In this document: one piece after another, positions 57,785 through 64,000 of the stretch
How positions within the stretch are numbered: the first letter of the stretch is position 1
Layout: each line of letters opens with the position of its first letter
Origin: Voacanga thouarsii
Taxonomy: Eukaryota > Streptophyta > Magnoliopsida > Gentianales > Apocynaceae
Length of the DNA stretch: 64,000 nucleotides
Reading direction: 5' to 3'
Assembly: GCA_026120185.1 (NCBI GenBank)
Contig: JANUWF010001719.1
Coordinates: 1,922,001 to 1,986,000, forward strand
Program-made: the position numbers and the translations under genes
The notes under the pieces: generated by a model
The model's input: the letters and a program-made list of their open reading frames with translations, nothing else
The model's database searches: none
What the model was told of the DNA's origin: nothing

Positions 57785-60532
57785 CTACACATACCGCCCT
57801 ATTAATCCATCATTTTCAAGATTTCCAACATATATTTTGGCTTGACTGCTTCTATTTTCCATATTCTGCAATGTTGCGACCAATTTCTCAGACATATCAA
57901 TTAAATAAACACTTTGAAGGTTGCTCAGATATTCAATGCCACTGGGAAGCTCTTCCATCAGTTTACATTCTCTAATGTGAAGCTCTTGCAGACAAGGCAT
58001 TGAGCTCTTCTCTACTCTTATCCGCCTCATTCCTTCAAAGAACCAAACATACAGAGCCTTGAGCCGCTGAAACTTTCCAGCCTTGAAATGCAATTCATCA
58101 CCTTCATAGGCTCTGCCAAGACTAAGATCTACAAGATTGGGCAAATCCTCAAGGTACTGCAAAGGTTCATCCTTCAGTCTACTTCCTCTTAGCAAAATTG
58201 TAGTGAGGCCTTGTAGACAAGGTATCCACTGAGGGATCTTCTCTATGCGTCCAACAAGATCTAGTGTTCTGAGAAGATGTGGAATTGATGACAGAGTATA
58301 ATGTAGATCAATTATCTCATCCTCTTCCATGGAAGCAGCATATAAGGAGCGGAGGTTGGTCAGCTTTTCAAGTGAAGAGCAGAGATCCTTTCCATCTTCC
58401 TTTCTTAGTTTTGCAATTCCTAATCTCCTTAATTCTGTTAGTTTTCCTATTTCCCTCACAATTTTAACACCATTCATTTCATCCGCACCTATACAACTCA
58501 GCTTTTGTAAAGACGCTAGACTTCCAATCCTGTATGGAGCTCTAAAGCAATTAATGCCATCGTAGAGAACAAATACTTCGGAGTAACAGTACAGAATGAG
58601 GTGACGAAGTCTTCGAAGCTTTAGGATTTCAACTGGCAATTCGGTCACAAATGTGTGCTTCAAATCCAAAATCTCAAGGTTCTGCAGCTTCCCTATAGAT
58701 TTTGGGATGGTTTTCACATTGGTACTCCTCAGACTCAAATATCTTAAAAGGAATAGTTTGAAAATTTCATCAGGAATTACTTCAATTGGTGCACCTCTGA
58801 GATCCAATACCTTCAGAAGCCTTGAACCACCGCTTAACATCTTAGATAACAATGGCTTGGGCGGTAGATCCTCAGGTGAAAACAAGATCAAAGAACGCAA
58901 ATGCCTAAATTTGATGCTTTCTGCTGTATTTTCTACGGGACCATAGATTGCCAGCCGCCGAGCTTTATCCGTCCAACTAGTAGCCCTGTCACCCACTATT
59001 GTCAAAATGTTTTCTTCTTTTGACTTGGAAATAATGATTTCCCGTATAATGTCATGGACTCCGCATGCTTTTCCTCTGCCATCAAATGTTGTCTCAACAA
59101 GTTGGAGTAAACTTCTATTCACAAGTTCATGTAGATAACTCAGCCCAACATCTTCTACTGTCAATCCCTGTTTCTTCTCCACGAATCCTTCCGCAATCCA
59201 TAGTCGAATTATCTGCATCCATTCCATTTTGTGGTGTTCGGGGAAAATGCTTAAGTACAAGAGGCAAATTTTTAGATGGTGAGGCAAATCGAAGAAACCG
59301 ACGAGTAAAATTCTCTTCACTTTATCAAGTTTACCTTCGCCCTCTAATTCAGCACCAATACTGCGATAGGTCATCTCCCAATCATCTATTCTCCATTGAT
59401 CCTTTAAAGCAAGAAGCCCACCAATTGCAACAACCGCAAGTGGTAAGTCCCCACATTTGCTTAATATCCTTTCTGATATATCCTTCAAATGAGGGGGACA
59501 ATTGTTGCATTTGAACACCTTGTTAGAAAATAGCATCCAGGATTCTTTACGAGATAAGAACTTCATTTCATACATATGCCATGAGAAATTTACGCAAGGA
59601 GCAAAAGCTACATCCTTGACACGTGTTGTGAGCAAGACACGACTATAAGAACTACCATTATTGAATGCATATTTTATACCATCCCATAGATTTATGTCCC
59701 ATACATCATCGAAAACAAGGATGTACTTTCTTTGTTGGAAGAATTCCTTGATGAATGCTTTTAAATCATTTTCGTCCATGTGTTGCACTTCTGGCGGAAT
59801 GGGTACTTCAAGGCCATCACAGAATAGCTTAATTATATTCACCATCAGCTCCTTAATGTTATATGAAGAAGAAGCAGCAACCCAAGCACTGCACTCAAAT
59901 TGAGCTTTCACATCTTTATAAACCTTTCTCACCAGGGTAGTCTTCCCCATTCCCCCCATGCCAAGGACCGAAACAACTTTAGGTTTTGAATCACCGTCAA
60001 AAAGCAGAGTAAGGAGCTCACCTTTTCGCTTCTGGATGCCCACAAGATCAGCTTCTTCTTGGAGAAGTGCAGATCCTCGTCCATCAACATCAGAGTGATT
60101 GGCAAGAGTAGATCTCGATGCTTGATCTTGGATTTCATATCTGCCACGATACCTCTGATGTCCTTCTGAAATATCATGAACTCTGGGTTTGATGTGTTGT
60201 ATTTCAGAAGCTAGACGAGAACGCCCTCTCAAATCCTTGATAAAGGTAAAGATTCTTTGTACACGGCCACGTTGACATAAAAAGAGGAGATCATATTCAT
60301 CAAGAACATCTTCAATGTCATAAGCGATTTGCCTAACTTGTTTGACCCACACAGCAACTTCGGGGTCCTTATCTTCCACAGCATCTGCAACTCTAAGAAA
60401 AGCAGTCATGCGCTCGAACTCATCTTTAATGAACTCGAGATCTCCCCGAAGCCCCCCTGCAAAATGGCTTTTGAGCACATCAATCAAGCTTGCAAGCTGT
60501 TGAACAACGATCGCTGCAATACTTTCTGTCAT
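57785..60532 (-). CDS. CC-NB-ARC-LRR disease-resistance protein (RPM1-type)
   Basis: A single uninterrupted frame of 915 aa on minus. I start at Met 60532 (MTESIAAIVVQQLASLIDVL), which matches the usual N-terminus of this family; the frame stays open 26 codons further upstream to 60610. The Rx-type coiled coil covers about 1-140, with the EDVID-type motif AYDIEDVLDEY (70-80). NB-ARC covers about 160-500: P-loop GMGGMGKTT (191-199), kinase-2 ILVFDDVW (271-278), RNBS-B SRVLLTTR (297-304), GLPL-type GDLPLAV (361-367) and RNBS-D CLLYLSIFP (423-431). The MHD motif is VHD (492-494). Leucine-rich repeats cover about 560-890. Such proteins are cytosolic or plasma-membrane immune receptors that sense pathogen effectors. 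No introns or stops; it appears intact. A TIR element sits about 130 bp upstream. Confidence 0.93.
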   Translation of the reverse strand: MTESIAAIVVQQLASLIDVLKSHFAGGLRGDLEFIKDEFERMTAFLRVADAVEDKDPEVAVWVKQVRQIAYDIEDVLDEYDLLFLCQRGRVQRIFTFIKDLRGRSRLASEIQHIKPRVHDISEGHQRYRGRYEIQDQASRSTLANHSDVDGRGSALLQEEADLVGIQKRKGELLTLLFDGDSKPKVVSVLGMGGMGKTTLVRKVYKDVKAQFECSAWVAASSSYNIKELMVNIIKLFCDGLEVPIPPEVQHMDENDLKAFIKEFFQQRKYILVFDDVWDINLWDGIKYAFNNGSSYSRVLLTTRVKDVAFAPCVNFSWHMYEMKFLSRKESWMLFSNKVFKCNNCPPHLKDISERILSKCGDLPLAVVAIGGLLALKDQWRIDDWEMTYRSIGAELEGEGKLDKVKRILLVGFFDLPHHLKICLLYLSIFPEHHKMEWMQIIRLWIAEGFVEKKQGLTVEDVGLSYLHELVNRSLLQLVETTFDGRGKACGVHDIIREIIISKSKEENILTIVGDRATSWTDKARRLAIYGPVENTAESIKFRHLRSLILFSPEDLPPKPLLSKMLSGGSRLLKVLDLRGAPIEVIPDEIFKLFLLRYLSLRSTNVKTIPKSIGKLQNLEILDLKHTFVTELPVEILKLRRLRHLILYCYSEVFVLYDGINCFRAPYRIGSLASLQKLSCIGADEMNGVKIVREIGKLTELRRLGIAKLRKEDGKDLCSSLEKLTNLRSLYAASMEEDEIIDLHYTLSSIPHLLRTLDLVGRIEKIPQWIPCLQGLTTILLRGSRLKDEPLQYLEDLPNLVDLSLGRAYEGDELHFKAGKFQRLKALYVWFFEGMRRIRVEKSSMPCLQELHIRECKLMEELPSGIEYLSNLQSVYLIDMSEKLVATLQNMENRSSQAKIYVGNLENDGLIGRYV

Positions 60533-60659
60533 TCTTTCTTTGATAAGCACTATAATCTTTTGAATTGTGCTCCAAGCTTTCTCTGATCTAATTCTGTATG
60601 GACAAAACAAATGATACCAGTTGAGTCAAGGTCAATTTGGGTCCTACCGCATACTTTTC

Positions 60660-61690
60660 AAATTGTGAAATTTTCGTAAAATGGTGCTATTTTCATTCAA
60701 AATTCCAACAGAGTGGCTGCTCCAGGAGAAATTACAGAAATAGCGAGGTCGCATCCACGAAAAGTGACCTCAATTTTTTTTTTTTTTTTTTTGTGCAAGA
60801 TTGATGTCGCATTCTAGACATGCAACCTCCACCTGCTAAACATCACCACCTGCCGTTCTCTCCAAAGAAGTTCATCCTCTCTTACCCCTGACCCCTTTCA
60901 AGGCATGCTATGCACATCTTCCAACCTGAATTAACCATCATATATCATTCATTATTCCATCAGTATCTCATGCTTTTGGCTCCAGAACTGGTAAAACGTC
61001 CCTTAAATTAGGCATAAACATTCGGGTCTGTTCAATATCAAGCATATATGAATTATTTGAATTCACAAGAATATTTTAACAGGCACAAGAATCAAAGCTT
61101 GAATTTGAAGCATGCTATTGGGAGAATGGTAATTTCAAATAACACCACTTAGAGATATTAATTCATTATTTATCTGAAATAGCAGCAATACACTAACATT
61201 AACTTACCCTAGTCATATCCTTTAGACCCATGTCTTCCATAGCTTTCCCTGTAGTCTCCGAAATTGACAGCTCTTTAGACGAATCCATTATGTCTGAATT
61301 TTCCTCTTCTTCTCTAATGGTTTCGTACACTTCTCCACTCCTTCACTTCAATTTCTTCTGCTTTGTCTCCAACAGAGATTTTTGCTTTCTCTGGCACAGC
61401 CTTCTCCACTATGTCTGAATTTTTCTCGTCTTCAAAAACTGAATTTGGCAGCGAGGAATGGCTGCGGGACCTGGGGGTTTGAGGTCGCATTCTCAATGTT
61501 GCAAAAAAAAAAAAAAAAAAAAGGCTAGGGTCGCATTCACGAAATGTGACCACATTTTTCTACTACTTCTAGAATAACGGTTGGGGCTGCCCCTCTGTCG
61601 GAATTCGGGGGAAAAACAGCCCCATTTTCTGGAATTTTCGCTTCAAACTGATTGGTCCTCAGTAAGCGAAAATTCTAAAGAAAATTTTAA
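60660..61690. mobile_element. TIR element of about 1 kb upstream of the NLR
   Basis: The left end (60660-60830) and the complement of the right end (61490-61690) align: AAAATGG.GCT.TTTTC, AATTCC(A/G)ACAGAG.GGC..C(T/C)CCA, a stretch around GGTCGCATCCACGAAAAGTGACC, then poly-T and GCAA(G/C)ATTGA..TCGCATTCT / GAATGCGACCTC. The TIRs are about 170-190 bp with a poly-T/poly-A core. Long TIRs suggest a MULE-type non-autonomous element. Internal ORFs (61230-61418 plus; 61314-61553 minus) are short and unassigned. Exact ends and target duplication are unresolved. Confidence 0.6.
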
Positions 61691-62080
61691 TATGAACTTA
61701 TTTTGCGGTTAGTCGAGATTGTATTATATATAATGTAAATTATATAATATAATTTTATTAATTTATATAAATTCGATTCATGTGAAAATTTCACTACAAA
61801 GTGCAACAATTCTAATAGTACTTGCTACTTTTGTAAATATGATGACTTGAGTTCAAACACAATTCGAAGTCGTGGTCCAATTTGTGTAAGAAAATGTAGA
61901 GTAGTTTGGATGCCATTTTTCTTTTAAAAGCAAAATAAGATTATTTTTATCGTATAAAATTTTATTTATTAAATCGTAACACAAATGGATTCTATTTGTA
62001 AATCACATAGTGGCATATAAAATTTACAAAGTATACTAATATCAAATAAGTAAATAATTAAGTTTTTTTTATCAGAATAA
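61691..62080. other. AT-rich intergenic DNA
   Basis: No coding sequence or repeat ends recognised. Confidence 0.5.
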
Positions 62081-62340
62081 AGGGCCATTCTACATCAACC
62101 GGTTCAACTGCTCAAAGATATCTTCATTTGATCTAGACGCATCCATAAAATATATCCTAACTAAATAAATGCGTCCTAATTTGACACCATTAGAATGTTA
62201 TTTTGCACTTTTAATTTCTGTAAGACCCAATAGAGGCATGCGTCTTCATGGGACGTATCAATTAAATGCATCCTATGCCAGTATTCTTTCAGGCTTGTTG
62301 TTTGTGCATTTTGGACCAATCCGTTTAACCATGTGTTGGA
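62080..62340. mobile_element. Short MULE-2-related MITE or TIR fragment
   Basis: Begins GGGCCATTCTACATCAACCGG, like GGGCCATTCGGCTTCAACCAG near 43259. It carries AGACGCATCC, AATGCGTCC, ATGCGTCTTCATGGGACG and AATGCATCC modules. The complement of the right side (GGTTAAACGGATTGGTCC, about 62322) may be the other end. No coding content. Confidence 0.5.
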
Positions 62341-62583
62341 AATTAATTATGCAGCTTGTAAGCAAAAGCAAAAGAAGAAAAAGAAAGAAAAATAACAGCC
62401 CGTGGAGAAACGACTTGAGAACAAAATGAAACGAAAAACCCTGTTTATACATTTTAAAGGCTAACAAAAGAATGAAGAGAAAGGAAAATAAAGTAAAATA
62501 GTTTGGATAATTATGCTCATTTTGGAAACTCAAAACAATTTTCTAGAAAAAAAAAAGCTTCAAATGTTATAAAATTAGGGTAG
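62341..62583. other. Spacer with low-complexity sequence
   Basis: AAG/AAAAG-rich; nothing recognised. Confidence 0.4.
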
Positions 62584-62918
62584 TGTTAGAATAAAATCTT
62601 CACAGTACACACTAATAAAACTCTAACTATTTTGCACAAGAATTTCTCTCTTTCTCTTCTCTCACAATTTTCTCTAATCTTTCTTTCACTAATCTTTCTT
62701 TCACAAAATGATGGTGTATTACAAGCTTAGAGAATAGCTCTATTTATAGAGCTCTAATTAGTGGAATACATCATGACATACATCATCTTCCACTAATCTC
62801 AATTAGTGGTGTCTCCACTAAATGGTGGACATCAATAAAAATCTTCTATAATAATTCACATAAATCCATAATTAGTGGAGCCTCCACTAATTAATAAAGA
62901 TTCCAATAATTCATAACA
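62584..62918 (-). repeat. 3' LTR of copia E
   Basis: 335 bp, TGTTAGAATAAAATC at the left end and AATTCATAACA at the right end; TG/CA on both strands. Repeated ATTAGTGGAG(A/T)CTCC-type phrases in the middle. Confidence 0.8.
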
Positions 62919-63039
62919 CTTCCCCTTGGATGTCCATCCATTACATAAAGAATATGCCTCGTTAAAACCTTACTAGATAAAAATCCAGTGGGAAAAAAAA
63001 TCTAGTGAAAGAAAAAGAGTATACTATTCTATATGTCTA

Positions 63040-64000
63040 TTTATTACTCCCCCTGATGAGATGATTCCTTTAAATCTTTAAACCGACGCATACCGATTTT
63101 ATATCTCAACTTCTCAAATGTTGCAGTCGGTAAAGTCTTCGTGAAAATATTTGCGAGGTTATCACATGACCGAATTTGTAGCACATCAATTTCACCTTTC
63201 TTCTGGAGTTCATGAGTAAAGAAGAATTTTGGTGAAATATGTTTTGTCCGATCTTCTTTAATATATCATCATCGTAATTGAGCTATGCAAGCTGCATTGT
63301 CTTCATAAAGAGGAGTTGGAATATCTTTGATTGATGATAATCCACAACTTTCTCGGATATAATGAATCATGGATTTTAGCCATACACATTCTCGACTTGC
63401 TTCATGAATGGCTATAATTTCAGCATGATTTGAAGAAATAGCTGCTATAGATTGTTTCGTAGAACGCCATAATATAGCAGTATTTCCACATGTAAATAGA
63501 TAGCCCGTTTGAGAACGTGCTTTATGTGGATCAGATAAATAACCAGCATCTGCATAACCTATCAATGTTGGACTGATTTTATTTGAATAAAATAATCCGA
63601 GATCAATTGTACCTTGGAGATATCGAATGACTTGTTTAATTCCATTCCAATGTCGTCGTGTTGGTGAAGAACTAAATCTTACTAATAAATTGACAGCAAA
63701 AGCAATATCAGGTCGTGTATTATTAGCAAGATACATCAATGCACCAATTGCCTTTGAGATATGGTACTTGAGGACCAAGGAGTTCTTCATCATTTTCTTG
63801 AGGTCGGAAAGGATCTTTATCCACATTTAATGATCGGACGATCATTGGAATACTCAATGGATGTGCTTTATCCATGTAAAATCTTTTTAGCACTTTTGCT
63901 GTATATGTTGATTGATGAATAAATGTTCCACTCTCCAAATGTTCAATTTGTAAACCAAGGCAAAATTTGGTTTTACCAAAATCCTTAATTTCGAATTCTC
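63040..64000 (-). pseudogene. Copia E RT-RNase H, partial
   Basis: On minus, two overlapping frames (63938-63723 and 63826-63269) read the end of reverse transcriptase and RNase H: GALMYLANNTRPDIAFAVNLL, KSQTGYLFTCGNTAILWRSTKQ-like, EDNAACIAQLR, then, past two consecutive TGA codons (at about 63263-63268) where the family has Gly-Gly, YIKEDRTKHISPKFFFTHEL and DNLANIFTKTLPTATFEKL down to about 63040. The shift between the two frames and the stops make it a pseudogene in this part. Confidence 0.88.

Larger units (their letters stand above)
62584..64000 (-). mobile_element. Copia E: 3' part of a Ty1/copia retrotransposon, cut by the window end
   Basis: A short LTR (62584-62918) is followed on its right by a polypurine tract (CCAAGGGGAAG on minus, about 62919-62929) and a minus-strand RNase H/reverse-transcriptase region running off the window. 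The orientation is minus, so 62584-62918 is the 3' LTR. The rest of the element and its 5' LTR lie beyond 64000. Confidence 0.88.

Noticed and set aside
61230..61553. Small genes inside the TIR element upstream of the NLR
   Set aside because: The frames on both strands are short, overlap each other and have no recognised domain.

Overview
The window looks like AT-rich nuclear DNA from a flowering plant, most likely a eudicot. The evidence is spliced genes with GT/AG introns, a coiled-coil NB-ARC-LRR disease-resistance gene, several Ty1/copia retrotransposons primed by initiator Met-tRNA, Mutator-like elements (MULEs) with plant mobile domain (PMD) genes, hAT elements and Helitron-type termini. 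The species cannot be told. No rRNA, tRNA, CRISPR or bacterial-style operon was seen.

Layout. 1-1159: AT-rich DNA ending in a Helitron-like 3' terminus. About 1380-19790: an old MULE (MULE-1) with palindromic end modules, a decayed MURA transposase and the C-terminal part of a PMD gene on the + strand; its MURA is split at 6508/16323 by a full-length copia element (A, minus strand, about 2.04-kb LTRs). 18.6-19.6 kb holds a three-copy AT-rich repeat. 20978-21860 is an hAT-type element with an 8-bp target duplication. 22.4-23.5 kb has a few exon-like patches. 23649-26.7 kb is a decayed, one-LTR copia (C).

27399-42612 is a copia element (B) whose gag is broken by an hAT MITE (28484-28939) and whose protease region is broken by a second complete copia (D, 29617-38771). 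About 43.2-56.7 kb is a compound MULE (MULE-2) with a PMD gene and a MURA gene on the minus strand. Inside it, at 50626-55073, lies what is best read as a gene-capturing Helitron. It carries plus-strand exons of a Bet1-like SNARE, a SANTA (KNL2-type) domain exon and exons of a third plant gene, all fragmentary.

57785-60532 (minus) is the only intact-looking host gene: a 915-aa RPM1-type CC-NB-ARC-LRR. A roughly 1-kb terminal-inverted-repeat element (60.66-61.69 kb) sits directly upstream. The right end holds a short MULE-related MITE remnant (62.08-62.34 kb) and the 3' end of a fifth copia element (E, minus strand) that runs off the window.

The window is thus a record of nested transposition around one resistance gene. 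The least expected parts are the Helitron with three unrelated gene fragments, dated by an unoccupied paralogous target site in the same window; two PMD-MURA MULEs with opposite gene order; and TIRs built from short palindromic GCG-containing modules in unrelated element families.
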